Shown piece by piece: positions 15,847-25,560 of a stretch of DNA of 64,000 bases (within the stretch, counting starts at the first letter, position 1; every line of letters starts with the position of its first letter). The notes beneath the pieces were generated by a model. The model was not told the DNA's origin. It ran no database searches and saw only the letters and a program-made list of their open reading frames with translations. The stretch comes from Actinocrispum wychmicini (GTDB lineage Bacteria; Actinomycetota; Actinomycetes; Mycobacteriales; Pseudonocardiaceae). Position numbers and translations under genes: made by a program. Location of the stretch: positions 558,001-622,000 of the forward strand of contig NZ_SLWS01000004.1 of assembly GCF_004345645.1 (NCBI RefSeq), in the 5' to 3' direction.

Positions 15847-16257
15847 TCACCTGGTGTAGCTGGCCAGGGCGGCGCACAGGTCGGCGGGCGGCTGGACCGG
15901 TTCCATCCGCCCGCCCCGCCGCCGCATGCAGGCCACTGTCTGGGAGCCGGTGGCGATCGTGGTCCCGCCCTTGGCGAAGTCGAAGTCCATGGTGATCCGG
16001 TTGCCTGCATGGCTGCCCAGCCGCATCGCGACTTCGATCACGTCGGCGGCGAAGCACTCGGCGTAGAAGTTCATCGTGCAGGACACGGTGACCAGCGCCA
16101 GCTCACCCGAGTTCAGCGCGGCCAGCGCGCCGGGGGCGTGGTCGGCCAGGAAGTGCTCCCGGCAGTGGCCCTGCCAGTGCAGGTAGTGGGCGAAGTACAC
16201 GTTGCCCACGAGGTTGGTCTCGTCGAACGTGACCCGGTGCCGGTACGCGTATTCCAT
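15847..16257 (-). CDS. Enediyne thioesterase (CalE7/SgcE10 type)
   Basis: This 136-residue hotdog-fold thioesterase opens with FDETNLVGNVYFAHYLHWQG and continues CREHFL, the hallmark of the thioesterases that release the linear polyene from enediyne PKSs. N19 and the arginine in CRE correspond to the Asn and Arg that, as I recall, CalE7 uses in place of an acidic nucleophile. The ATG at 16257 lies one base after the PKS stop codon, so the two are co-translated. It is the last gene of the five-gene cassette. Length is normal for the family. Confidence 0.95.
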   Translation of the reverse strand: MEYAYRHRVTFDETNLVGNVYFAHYLHWQGHCREHFLADHAPGALAALNSGELALVTVSCTMNFYAECFAADVIEVAMRLGSHAGNRITMDFDFAKGGTTIATGSQTVACMRRRGGRMEPVQPPADLCAALASYTR

Positions 16258-16258
16258 A

Positions 16259-19200
16259 TCAGATTCCAGGCAGGGCAACGGCGATCGCGAGGGCGCGGTT
16301 CGCCGGTTCGCAGGTGGTCAGCAGGCAGGCGACCTGGACGCCGTCCCCGGTGCCGAGGACCACGAGGTCGCCGTTCACCAGGCGGATCCGGGGCTCGCCG
16401 GTCACCCCGGCCGAGGCGAGCGCCTTGCGGATGGCGGCGGACCGGGCGGTGGACTCGGCCAGGCGGTCGGTCGTCCCGTCCCGTAGGGCCAGGCTCAGCC
16501 GGTCGGGTTCGGCACCCGGGTCGGCGTCGACCGCGGTGACGGCCGTCCACACCGGATGGTCCGCCCGGACTTCGAGGCGCAGGCCACCGGTGTCGTCCGG
16601 ACTGGTCCACGCCGCCAACCCGTCGGCCACACCGCACTCGATCAGCCTGCGGGTCAGCAGCGGGCCGACCAGCCGGGCCGGCAACGGCACCGCCCACTTC
16701 CGGGTGCCCACGGCGTGCAACCGAAGCCGTTCCCAACGGGCGACGGCGGTCCCGTGCGAGTCGGTAAGGTCCACATCGAACACATAGTCGGTCATGGTGT
16801 GCCGCACTTCACGGGCCCGCACGAACGCGACTTCGCTTGGCCTGCGCCAGATCGTGACGGAGTCCGCGCCGACCGGCAGTACCGTGCGGTGCGGCAGGCA
16901 GGCCAGCAGCACGTGGATGCTCGCGTCCAGCAGGCCGGGGTCGCCGAGCAGCAGCCGGCGCGAATGGATGCCCGCGAACCAGTCCATGTCCGAGGTGTCG
17001 AGCCAGGCACGGACCTCGAAGGCGGACAGCGCCTCGTACTCCCGCAGCCGGGCGAATCGTCCACTGTGGAAGAACAACGGGCCGTAGTAGGGATGGACGC
17101 CACGCCGGTCCGGGGGCGTCCCCGGGTTGCCCGGCGGCGGCAGGGGAGGGGCGGGCACGATGGTCGCCGTCATTCGCGGACTGCCGAACTGGTCGCCGTC
17201 GTCGGTGAGGACCGCTTCGACCGAGTGGCCCCGTTCGTCGGCGAGCGTGGCGACCCGCATCCGCCGGCTGGTCCCGATGACGACGGGCGTCGGCAGGTTC
17301 ACGTCGCGGAACGACCACGCGGTGCGTTCTCCTGTGGTCGCGTGCACGGCCTGTGCCATGGCCTCTAAGCCCAGCACGGCAGGCAATACCGTGACGCCGT
17401 CGACACTGTGTTCGGTCAGGTACGGATCGTCGGCTGGGCTCAGCGTCGCCTCGGCGACGGTCTCCACCCCGGGTGTCCGGGCCGGGAGGTCTTCGAGGAA
17501 CCGCACCAGCGGCACTTCCGGGCCGGCCACGGTGAACGTGCTTGGTAGCCGCCCGCTGACCGTCACCGTGACCGGTGCGTCCGGCGTGCCGAGCAACGTG
17601 ACCAACGCGTCGGCGGCCGAGTCCGGTGGGATGGCGGCGACCCCGGTGGCGGCCAGGCCGTCGACGGCGCCCATCCGGGCGCCCATGCCGATCTCCGACC
17701 ACAACGACCATTCGACGCAGTGCGCCCGGCACCCGGGCCGGTCGGCCGCCCACTCGGTCAGCCGGTGCCGTAGCCACTCGTTGGCGACGCAGTACTCGGC
17801 CTGCGCGGTCAGACCGGTCCGGCCGATGACCGAACCGAACGCCACGACCAGCCGGAGCCCGTCGCCCACCGCCGACAGCAGGTTCGCCAGCCCGTCCGCC
17901 TTCGGTGCCACTGTCCGGGCCAGACCAGCATCGTCCACAGTGGACATCGGATGGGGCTCGTTGACCGCCGCGCCGTGCAGCAGTCCACGTACCGGCCCGT
18001 ATGCCGTGACCTCGGGCACGGCTTGCTGGTCGGTCACGTCGACGCTGAGATACCGCGCGTCGACGTGCTCGCGGATGACGGCCAGCCGCTCGGCCACTGT
18101 GGGGTCGGTATCCGGCCGTCGCCCGACGAACACCAGCGTGCACCCGGTACGGCGGGCCAGCGCGATCGCGGCGTGCGCGGTGATGCCGGTGACACCCCCG
18201 GTGACCAGGCAGACCTCTCCCGGGGCGATCGGCGGGTCGGCCGACGCCACGAGCGGGAACGGTGTGGTCCGCGGGTGCGTGACCGAGCCGTCCGCGCCGG
18301 CCTGGAACTCCCGGTACCCAGCCGCGGTGACCAGTCCGGTGTCGAGGTCACGGGCTTCGGCGGGAACGCGCAGGACCGTGGTGGCGCACCCGGGCAGCTC
18401 GGCGTATGCGCTGCGGCCGACCGCCGCCGCGGCCGGGTGGCCGTGGTGGACGACGAGCAGCACACCGGGGCGATGACCGGCGATCGCGCGCAGGGCGGAG
18501 GCCACTTCGCTGGTTCCGGCTTCAGTAGGGACGAAAACGGCGAGCGCCGTTCGATGGCCCGGTCGCCGGGTGAGCACCTGGTGCAGCCAGTGGCCGTGCG
18601 GTGCGTGCACGGTCCAGTCGAGATCGGCCGCGGTGCCGGACGGCGTCCAGGGGACCCAGCGATGCGTGAACGCCCTGACCCATTCCCGCACACCGGGCGG
18701 ACCGGCCCCGGTGTGGTCGTCGGTGACGTCCAGTTCCGCCAACGCCTCGGCGATCTCCCCGACCGTCGCGTCCGCGAAGACAGGCAACGCCGACGGGGCT
18801 TTGCGGCCGAGTTCGGTGGCGACGCCGGTGATCAGGGCGATGATTCGCAACGAACTCAGGTGCAGGTCGCGGGACATCGAGGTGGCCGGGGTGATCCCGG
18901 ACCGGGGCAGGTCGCATTCGGTGGCCAGGCGATCGCGCAGGGCACGCATCGGATCGGCGTCGGAAACGGCGGGCGAGGGCTGCGCTGTCGGCGTTACGCC
19001 CCGTGGTGCGGCGTTCGACGTCTCACAGGGGTTGTCCAGGAACGACATCGGGGTACCCGGCGGCAGCCGCCGATGTCCCCGGCCGGCGAACCAGACGGCC
19101 GCGGAACCCGCCCCGCAGGCCACCAGTGCCGCCGTCGCCAAGGCGTGCGCTCGGGGCGGGCCGCCGCAGTCGAGCGTGACCACGGGTGTTCCCGGCGCGC

Positions 19201-21673
19201 AGTCGGCGGCCAGTCCGCTCAGGGTGTGCCCGGGGCCCACCTCAACCAGGAGTCCACATCGGACGGACAGGGCGGCCAGCGCGTCCTGGAACCGGACCGG
19301 CGCGGTGAGCTGCGTCAGCAACAGGTCGGCCAGGTCGGTGTCGTCGGCCAGGAGGTGTCCGGTCACGGTGGACAGCACTGGCCGCTGTAGCCGGTCGAAC
19401 CGGACCCCGGCCAGTAGCGTCCGAAGTGGACTTATTGCTGGTTCCATCGCGGGGCTGTGGAACCCATGGGACACCGGCAGCGGGGTGGCCGCGATCCCGG
19501 CCGACCGGGCCCGCGTCAGCACCAGGTCGATCTCGTCGACGGGCCCCGCCACGACGGTGCGCCGAGGGCCGTTTTGGCAGGCGATGACCACCCAGGTGGA
19601 CCGGATCAGGCCGGTCACGGTGGCGGGCGAGGCGTCCAGGCTTGCCATCGTCGTACCCGGTGTGCCGTGGTCCGCCATGAGCCGGCCCCGGGCCGCGACG
19701 AAGTCCATCGCCGCTTCCGGTGCCAGCGCACCGGACCAGACCAGGGCGGCGATCTCGCCGAGGCTGTGCCCGGCCGCCGCGGCCGGTTCGCACCCGAGGG
19801 CCGCCAGCCAGGCCATGCCGGCGAGCGACTGCCGCAGGATCGCGGGCTGCGCCGCGCTAGTGTCTACTGTAGACTTTGGGGTCGCGGGCATGTCCGGTAC
19901 GGCCAAGTGTTTCGCCCAGCTGGGCAGTTCGGTACGGACCGGCGCGGCCTGGCCGGGGAACAACAGACCGACTGGTGGTGGGGGACCTGCCGCCAGAACG
20001 AATCCGGTGGCCACTGTCAGCGAACCGTCCCAGTCAGCCAGCCGCGCAGCCGCCGCGACCGCTGCCGCGCCCAGTTCCGTGGGGTTCGCGGCGACAAGGG
20101 CACACCGGACGGGCGAGTCGGCCGCGGCGCCGTACGTGGTCGCGGCCACGTCGTGCATTTCGGCGCTGCTGAGTCGGCCGAACCAGGGCGCGTGTGTGGC
20201 CAGAGAGTCGGCCAGTTGGCTGGCACTGTCCGCGCCCATCAGCACGATCGCGTGGTGCGCTGGGAACACCGGTGCGGGCACTGCCGCCGACGCCGCCGTC
20301 CGGTTGCCGATCACGATGTGGGTGTTGATCCCGCCGAACCCCAGTGCGGACACCGCCGCGTACCGGTTCGGCGCGGTCCACGGCTCCGGCTCGATAACTG
20401 TCCTCAATGGACAATCTGGAGTTTGGAGCAGGGGATGCGGATCGACGCAACCGCTCGTCGGCGGCAGCACGCTGGCCCGAGCCGCCAGTACCGCCTTGAG
20501 GAGTCCGGCAACCCCGGCCGCCGCCTTGGTGTGGCCGATGTTCGCCTTGACCGAGCCGAGCGCGGCGGGCCTGCCGCCGGCCGACCGAAGCTGGCACAGC
20601 GCCTCGATCTCCGCCTGGTCGCCCACCGCGGTGCCGGTACCGTGCCCCTCGACCAGGTCTGTCGCGCCCGGGTCGATCCCGGCCATCCGGTACGCCCGGC
20701 GCATCGCCTGGAGCTGGCCGGTCACCGACGGCCGGGTGAGGCCACCGGCGCCGTCCGACGCGATCCCCCAGCCGAGCAGTTCGGCGTGCACCGGCAGGCC
20801 TCGCCGGTCCGCTTCGTCCACAGTGGTCAGGATGACCACCCCGCAGCCCTCGCCGGGCAGGAAACCGGTCGGATCGGCGTCGTACACACGCATCTGGTCC
20901 ACCGCGAGCACGCCGACCCTGGCGAACCCGACCAGTTCCAGCGGATCGATACTCAGATCCACACCGCCCGCGACGGCGAACCGCCATTCGCCGGTGGCCA
21001 CCGCACGAGCGGCGTGGACCACCGCGAGCAGGCTCGACGAGCACGCTCCGTCCACTGTGTACCCGCCGCCGTGCAGGTCGAAGTGGTTGCAGATCCGCCC
21101 GGCGATCGTGTTGGCCAACGCGCCGGCCAGCGTCTCGTCCGTCGGCTCGGGGAACGGCTCTTTCACCGCGCGCTCGAGTTCGGCGAGCACGGTGGCCGTG
21201 CGGTCAGCCGAGACGTCGCCGCGACGCAGTGCTTCGGCGGCGGCTGCCGCCAAGAACGGCCACCGCACCCGCAGTTGCGCGGCTCTACTGAACTCGCCGC
21301 CGAGCGAGTTGCCGAGCACGACACCAACCTCGTCCCGAGGCAGTGCGTCGGCGTCCGGGAAACCCGCGTCGGCGAACGCCTCCGCGGCGGTCTGCAACGC
21401 CAGCCAGTGCGTGTGGTCGACCGCCCGGTGGACGTTGACCGGCACGTGGAAGCGGGCCCGGTCGAACTCCCAGTCCCGCAGCACGCCCGCGTGCGTCACA
21501 TAGGTCCGGTCCGGGTCGCCGCGGTCACCCAGGTACGCCGGGGAGAGCCGGCCCGGCGGCAGCGCCCGGAACGCCTTCCGTCCAGTGTGGACGGTATGCC
21601 ACAGTTCGGCCGGACTGTGCGCGTCCGGGTAGTGGCAGGCCATGCCGACCACGGCGATCCGCGGTGAACTCAT
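16259..21673 (-). CDS. pksE: Enediyne-type iterative polyketide synthase (PKSE)
   Basis: The 1804-residue iterative type I PKS has the enediyne order KS-AT-ACP-KR-DH plus a C-terminal region. KS: C211 in VDGACSSSL, H344 in EGHGTGT and H381 in NIGHTKAAAG. AT: S637 in AGHSLGE and a VSHGFHS motif. ACP: probable pantetheine serine S941 in DLHLSSLR. KR: TGGVTGI nucleotide loop with S1281 and Y1294. DH: H1422 in EHSVDGVTVLP. The last 150 residues sit where PKSEs carry an integrated PPTase but the acidic metal motifs are poorly kept: AVDAD stands for GxDxE, and K1750 appears where glutamate is expected. The protein is roughly 100 residues shorter than SgcE or CalE8. It would build the linear polyene precursor with the thioesterase. 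Its ATG overlaps the unbU stop by four bases. Confidence 0.95.
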   Translation of the reverse strand: MSSPRIAVVGMACHYPDAHSPAELWHTVHTGRKAFRALPPGRLSPAYLGDRGDPDRTYVTHAGVLRDWEFDRARFHVPVNVHRAVDHTHWLALQTAAEAFADAGFPDADALPRDEVGVVLGNSLGGEFSRAAQLRVRWPFLAAAAAEALRRGDVSADRTATVLAELERAVKEPFPEPTDETLAGALANTIAGRICNHFDLHGGGYTVDGACSSSLLAVVHAARAVATGEWRFAVAGGVDLSIDPLELVGFARVGVLAVDQMRVYDADPTGFLPGEGCGVVILTTVDEADRRGLPVHAELLGWGIASDGAGGLTRPSVTGQLQAMRRAYRMAGIDPGATDLVEGHGTGTAVGDQAEIEALCQLRSAGGRPAALGSVKANIGHTKAAAGVAGLLKAVLAARASVLPPTSGCVDPHPLLQTPDCPLRTVIEPEPWTAPNRYAAVSALGFGGINTHIVIGNRTAASAAVPAPVFPAHHAIVLMGADSASQLADSLATHAPWFGRLSSAEMHDVAATTYGAAADSPVRCALVAANPTELGAAAVAAAARLADWDGSLTVATGFVLAAGPPPPVGLLFPGQAAPVRTELPSWAKHLAVPDMPATPKSTVDTSAAQPAILRQSLAGMAWLAALGCEPAAAAGHSLGEIAALVWSGALAPEAAMDFVAARGRLMADHGTPGTTMASLDASPATVTGLIRSTWVVIACQNGPRRTVVAGPVDEIDLVLTRARSAGIAATPLPVSHGFHSPAMEPAISPLRTLLAGVRFDRLQRPVLSTVTGHLLADDTDLADLLLTQLTAPVRFQDALAALSVRCGLLVEVGPGHTLSGLAADCAPGTPVVTLDCGGPPRAHALATAALVACGAGSAAVWFAGRGHRRLPPGTPMSFLDNPCETSNAAPRGVTPTAQPSPAVSDADPMRALRDRLATECDLPRSGITPATSMSRDLHLSSLRIIALITGVATELGRKAPSALPVFADATVGEIAEALAELDVTDDHTGAGPPGVREWVRAFTHRWVPWTPSGTAADLDWTVHAPHGHWLHQVLTRRPGHRTALAVFVPTEAGTSEVASALRAIAGHRPGVLLVVHHGHPAAAAVGRSAYAELPGCATTVLRVPAEARDLDTGLVTAAGYREFQAGADGSVTHPRTTPFPLVASADPPIAPGEVCLVTGGVTGITAHAAIALARRTGCTLVFVGRRPDTDPTVAERLAVIREHVDARYLSVDVTDQQAVPEVTAYGPVRGLLHGAAVNEPHPMSTVDDAGLARTVAPKADGLANLLSAVGDGLRLVVAFGSVIGRTGLTAQAEYCVANEWLRHRLTEWAADRPGCRAHCVEWSLWSEIGMGARMGAVDGLAATGVAAIPPDSAADALVTLLGTPDAPVTVTVSGRLPSTFTVAGPEVPLVRFLEDLPARTPGVETVAEATLSPADDPYLTEHSVDGVTVLPAVLGLEAMAQAVHATTGERTAWSFRDVNLPTPVVIGTSRRMRVATLADERGHSVEAVLTDDGDQFGSPRMTATIVPAPPLPPPGNPGTPPDRRGVHPYYGPLFFHSGRFARLREYEALSAFEVRAWLDTSDMDWFAGIHSRRLLLGDPGLLDASIHVLLACLPHRTVLPVGADSVTIWRRPSEVAFVRAREVRHTMTDYVFDVDLTDSHGTAVARWERLRLHAVGTRKWAVPLPARLVGPLLTRRLIECGVADGLAAWTSPDDTGGLRLEVRADHPVWTAVTAVDADPGAEPDRLSLALRDGTTDRLAESTARSAAIRKALASAGVTGEPRIRLVNGDLVVLGTGDGVQVACLLTTCEPANRALAIAVALPGI

Positions 21674-22629
21674 CTCGTGCCGCCGCTGTCGGAAGTCCGG
21701 TCACGCCACCGCGTCACCACCAGGACCGCGCCGCGGAGCAAACAGGTGATCACCAGCGCGAAGAACAGGCCGAAAACAACGCCCTGCCACACCAGGATGC
21801 CGTACACCGCGGCGGCGGTGAGACCGAACGCGATCTGGCCGCGCCGGGCGACCGGCGTCGACGCCGGATCGGTGATCATGTAGTTGGTGAACAGGACGAA
21901 CGCCACCCCGGTCATCGGCACCAGCATCCCGGGCAGCGAGTCGCCGAGCGTCAGCCACCGGATCACCGCCTGCAGCACGAAACCGCCCACCCACGCGGTG
22001 ATCAGCGGGATTTTCTTGGTGAGGCCCGCGTTGAGCATCGTGCCCGCCATCAGGATGCCCAACGGGATCAGCCAGGACAGCGTGCCGTGCAGCCAGTTGG
22101 TGAAGTGGTACGGCGGCGCGATGCCGACCCAGTCGAACAGCAGCAGGGTGACCGCGATGCCGGTGTTGGACGGGTTCAGCACGTGCCGGAGCTTGCCGTT
22201 GACCCGCACCCGCACGATGTACTTGCTGGCGTTGGCGACCACGACCGCGAACACGTACGGCCACAAAGATGAGTTGCCGTACAACAGCATTCCGCAGGCG
22301 AGGCCGCTGATGTGCGGTGGCAGCAGGAAGATCGCGAGCGTACGGAGTCCGCCCGCGTAGGCGGGTGCCCGGTCGTGCGCCCACGCGTCCACCGTCTCCA
22401 GGACCAGCGCGGTCGCGTAGCTGACCAGCAGGCAGACGATAGGTGTGATCGGCGCCTGCTCGAAGCCGAACAGCGTGTAGCCGAGGATGTTGAAGGCCGT
22501 GATGGACATCGCGAACCGCTGCAACGCCTGTACGCGCGGATCCCGGGGCGCGGCGACGTCGGTCGTGAGCGGCGGCGGGCTCGTGACGACGGTGGCGTTC
22601 GATTGTGACCGGGTGATCTCCGTCGTCAT
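21670..22629 (-). CDS. unbU: UnbU, enediyne-cassette integral membrane protein
   Basis: The 319-residue protein has about eight to ten hydrophobic segments (for example ITPIVCLLVSYATALVLE and FLLPPHISGLACGMLLYG) and resembles RnfD/NqrB-like membrane proteins, as UnbU does. The conserved NPSNTGIAVTLLLFDW is where flavin-linked relatives have an attachment threonine region. UnbU genes accompany enediyne PKSs almost invariably, although their function is not established. The ATG at 22629 overlaps the unbV stop by four bases, and the end overlaps pksE by four bases. Confidence 0.93.
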   Translation of the reverse strand: MTTEITRSQSNATVVTSPPPLTTDVAAPRDPRVQALQRFAMSITAFNILGYTLFGFEQAPITPIVCLLVSYATALVLETVDAWAHDRAPAYAGGLRTLAIFLLPPHISGLACGMLLYGNSSLWPYVFAVVVANASKYIVRVRVNGKLRHVLNPSNTGIAVTLLLFDWVGIAPPYHFTNWLHGTLSWLIPLGILMAGTMLNAGLTKKIPLITAWVGGFVLQAVIRWLTLGDSLPGMLVPMTGVAFVLFTNYMITDPASTPVARRGQIAFGLTAAAVYGILVWQGVVFGLFFALVITCLLRGAVLVVTRWRDRTSDSGGTR

Positions 22630-24542
22630 GACGTCCGTACCTTTCCGTCGGGCAGCAGAACGATCCGGCGATGGCCCGGAGCGAGAGTCAATGGCGCACT
22701 GTGCGGCCCGGCCGCGTCCCGCCAGGTCACCGTGCCGGTGGCCGATCCGTCCCGAGGCAACGCCAGGTGCAGCTCCGCGCCGGACACACCGGCGTGTCCG
22801 TTGGCCGGGTAGAGCTGGTACTTCTGGGCCGGCACCCCGCCGGCCGCGGGAACCTCCACCTGCGCGCCGATCGCCGCCCGATCGCCACCGGCCGCGCCGG
22901 GCACCACCAGGTCGAGGTCGGCCGCGGGCGGGACATCGGGGGACGTGTTGAGCAGCAGGCGGGAGTCCGCCCACTGGTTGGCCACCAGCATGTCCAGCTT
23001 GCCGTCCCCGTCGACGTCGCCGAGTGCGAACCCACGGGACGGCGCGAGCTGGGTGATCCGCAGCCGCCCGGCGAGATCGGTGTAGCGGCCGTCCGGACTG
23101 GTCACCCAGAACCGGTTCTCGTCCCGGCTGCCGGACAGGTCGTCGCCGGGGACGAAGTTCGGCCAGGCATCCGGGGCGTGCAGCACCTCGGCATTGCCCA
23201 TCGCCAGCTCCTGCAACACCGGCCATCTGTTCCGACCGGTCTCACCCCGCACGAACCCCGTCGCCTGGGTCAGTTCGTCCACACCGTCGTTGGCGAAGTC
23301 GCCCGCCTTGACGTCCCACGACCAGCCGCTGCGCGCGATGCCCCGGCGCTGGCTTTCCTCGGTGTAGGGCGCGATGCCCGCCCGCAGGTCCGACGCGGGC
23401 CCGTCCGGGACGAACAGCAGGTTGCTTTCCTCCAGCGCGTACGACTCGGCGATGTTGCTGACCACGATCTCCGGCAGGCCGGTGCCGTGCGGATACGTGA
23501 AGGCGACTCCCATGCCCTTGAACGAGTCCCGGCCGAGCACCTCGGACTTCGGCGTGACCATGTCCCGCCCGGCCCGCACGCCGGTGAACCGGACCCGTCC
23601 CGGGGTCGAGTGGTTGACCAGCAGCTTGTCCGGGCCGAAGTCGTTGGCCAGGTAGATCGACGGCAAGCCGTCGCTGGTGAGGTCCTGGAACCCGATGGCC
23701 AGCGTCCAGCCGCGCAGCGCGTCGGCGGGCAGGTCGGCACTGACGTCGGCGATCCGTGGCTTCTCTCCGGGCACACCGGTCGGGACGGTCAGCAGCACCC
23801 GGCTCGGGCCGGCGTTGGCCGCGTCGCCCATGCCGTCCTGCATCGCCATCCGGGCGTCGCCGGCCGCGGCCGGGTCGAGCACCTTGGCGCCGTCCGGGAA
23901 GTAGTTGCCGACGACGATGCCGAGGTGCCCGGAGCCGTCGATGTCGGCGACGTTGAGCGCGGTGGTGTTCCACACCTGCATCGGTTCCATCAGCTCGACG
24001 GCGTGGAAAGCGTTTGCGCTGGGCGGCTCGCCCGGCTTGGCCTGGTTCAGGAACAGCACGGGGGAGCGGCCCCAGTAGTACGCGATCAGGTCGACGGTGC
24101 CGTCCTCGTTGATGTCCGTGGGCACACAGCCCATGGGGGCCATGGTGGCGTCGTACGGCAGCCCGGCCGGTCGCAGTTCGAACCGTGGGTACGCGGTGCC
24201 GCCCCCGCCGGGCACCGGCGCGACCGTGATCGAGTCGTCCCTGGGGTCGACCAGGCAGTAGTCGGCCGGGCGGCCCAGGCCGCGCAGGTCGGTGAGGGCC
24301 ACCGCCGCGCCGACCGCCGAGATCCAGCCGCGGATGTCGGCCAGGCCGGGCTGCACCGGCCGGACGTCCTTGGCTCCGGCGGGCACGGTGTTCAACGGCA
24401 CCTGGCGGAAGGAGAACGGCTTCGCCAGTGTGTCCTGCTGCGCGTCGCTCAGTTGGGGCAACGCGGTGAACAGGCCCGTGGCCACGCACAGCGCGCCCGC
24501 GACGACGGCGGTAACCGACCGTCGTACGGTTCGGATATTCAT
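22626..24542 (-). CDS. unbV: UnbV, enediyne-cassette FG-GAP/VCBS-repeat protein
   Basis: The 638-residue protein has an N-terminal membrane segment or signal (VTAVVAGALCVATGLF, residues about 10-25) and a series of FG-GAP/VCBS repeats with calcium-binding-like loops such as DINEDGTVD, DIDGSGHLG, DFANDGVDE and DVDGDGKLD, then an ASPIC/UnbV-like C-terminal domain. This forms a secreted or membrane-tethered beta-propeller. The start at 24542 is preferred because GAGG lies 6 bases upstream; open sequence extends further back without a site. UnbV is a cassette member of unknown biochemical role. It lies 40 bases after unbL and overlaps unbU. Confidence 0.93.
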   Translation of the reverse strand: MNIRTVRRSVTAVVAGALCVATGLFTALPQLSDAQQDTLAKPFSFRQVPLNTVPAGAKDVRPVQPGLADIRGWISAVGAAVALTDLRGLGRPADYCLVDPRDDSITVAPVPGGGGTAYPRFELRPAGLPYDATMAPMGCVPTDINEDGTVDLIAYYWGRSPVLFLNQAKPGEPPSANAFHAVELMEPMQVWNTTALNVADIDGSGHLGIVVGNYFPDGAKVLDPAAAGDARMAMQDGMGDAANAGPSRVLLTVPTGVPGEKPRIADVSADLPADALRGWTLAIGFQDLTSDGLPSIYLANDFGPDKLLVNHSTPGRVRFTGVRAGRDMVTPKSEVLGRDSFKGMGVAFTYPHGTGLPEIVVSNIAESYALEESNLLFVPDGPASDLRAGIAPYTEESQRRGIARSGWSWDVKAGDFANDGVDELTQATGFVRGETGRNRWPVLQELAMGNAEVLHAPDAWPNFVPGDDLSGSRDENRFWVTSPDGRYTDLAGRLRITQLAPSRGFALGDVDGDGKLDMLVANQWADSRLLLNTSPDVPPAADLDLVVPGAAGGDRAAIGAQVEVPAAGGVPAQKYQLYPANGHAGVSGAELHLALPRDGSATGTVTWRDAAGPHSAPLTLAPGHRRIVLLPDGKVRTS

Positions 24543-24582
24543 CAAAGACCTCACTGCGGACATCGCGGTAGCGTCGGGGTGC

Positions 24583-25560
24583 TCAGCTCTCGGCGGACTC
24601 GGTCGCGAGCAGCCGGATTCGGGTTCGCCATTCCTGGTACGCCTGGACGTCACGGCGTTCAGTCAGGCCATGTGTCGCTTCGTGTGCCCAGGTCGCGGCG
24701 GTTTCCGGGGTGATCGAGGCCAGGCGGGCACAGGCGAGTGCCGTGTGCGCGGGGACGACGCCGGCCCGGGTCCGAGCGGTGGCGCCGAACACCACGCCCT
24801 GCGCCAGGTGCGACCAGTGGTCGCCGGCCCGGATCCGCAAAGTGTCCAGTTCGGACTCATCCGCACCGCCGGCGTACGTCGCGGCCAGGCCGACGCCACT
24901 CCACAACGCGGCCTGTGCGGCGACCGGGGCATGCTCGAGAAGTTCGTGCGTCTCCACCGGATCCGCGGAAGTCAGGAACCACATCGCTCGGCCGGACCCG
25001 GCCAGCCGGGCCAGCCTGGCGGGGTCGCGGCCGGCTCGTCGCGCGCGCCGGGCCAGCGTCCGGCGCCCGCCGAAGAAGACGTCGGCGAAACCGGCGCCGT
25101 CCAGGGCGAGCCACCGCAGCAGCGGGGTCACGGGCGTCCGGACGCGCAGGGGGAGCCGTAACGGGCTCAGTGCCCACCCGAGGCCGACGTGGATCAGGTG
25201 GATGTAGTCCTGTCCGGACTCGGCCAGCAGCGCCGTGAGTGCGGCGGACCGCCGTACGCTCACCAGGTCGCGCTGGCCCGCGTACATCGCGGCGCCCTCG
25301 TAGGCGAACCCACGTTCTTCGGCGGGCACGGTGCCAAGTGCCTCGTGGACGTCCGGCCAGTGCGCGATGGCCAGGTTGTACCCGGACAGGAACGACCGCG
25401 CGTGCCGTTCCAGTTCGGCACGGGGTCTGGGGCGGTCCACTCGGAACCCCCGCCGGGCGAAGTCCGCCATCCGCATCGGCAACTGAGGTGTGATCGCGCG
25501 CCGGGCGGTGAGACCGCTCTCGGGCCGTGCCACAGCACCGTGCGCTCGGTCAGCGTCCAT
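24583..25560 (-). CDS. unbL: UnbL, enediyne-cassette protein (DUF1702)
   Basis: The 325-residue protein matches the UnbL/DUF1702 family: FARRGFRVDRPRPRAELE near the start, SFLSGYNLAIA, EERGFAYEGAAMYAGQRD and DYIHLIHVGLGWALSPL. It is the first gene of the enediyne cassette operon. Function in the family is unresolved; it is needed for, or strongly associated with, enediyne core formation. The ATG at 25560 has a modest GAGATGAGAA site. The TAACTTACAGAAA variant element lies 28-40 bases upstream, suggesting control of the whole PKS operon from here. Confidence 0.93.
   Translation of the reverse strand: MDADRAHGAVARPESGLTARRAITPQLPMRMADFARRGFRVDRPRPRAELERHARSFLSGYNLAIAHWPDVHEALGTVPAEERGFAYEGAAMYAGQRDLVSVRRSAALTALLAESGQDYIHLIHVGLGWALSPLRLPLRVRTPVTPLLRWLALDGAGFADVFFGGRRTLARRARRAGRDPARLARLAGSGRAMWFLTSADPVETHELLEHAPVAAQAALWSGVGLAATYAGGADESELDTLRIRAGDHWSHLAQGVVFGATARTRAGVVPAHTALACARLASITPETAATWAHEATHGLTERRDVQAYQEWRTRIRLLATESAES

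Noticed and set aside
22671-24713. A 680-codon frame antisense to unbV
   Set aside because: No domain; the opposite strand encodes VCBS/FG-GAP repeats with normal start and operon spacing.
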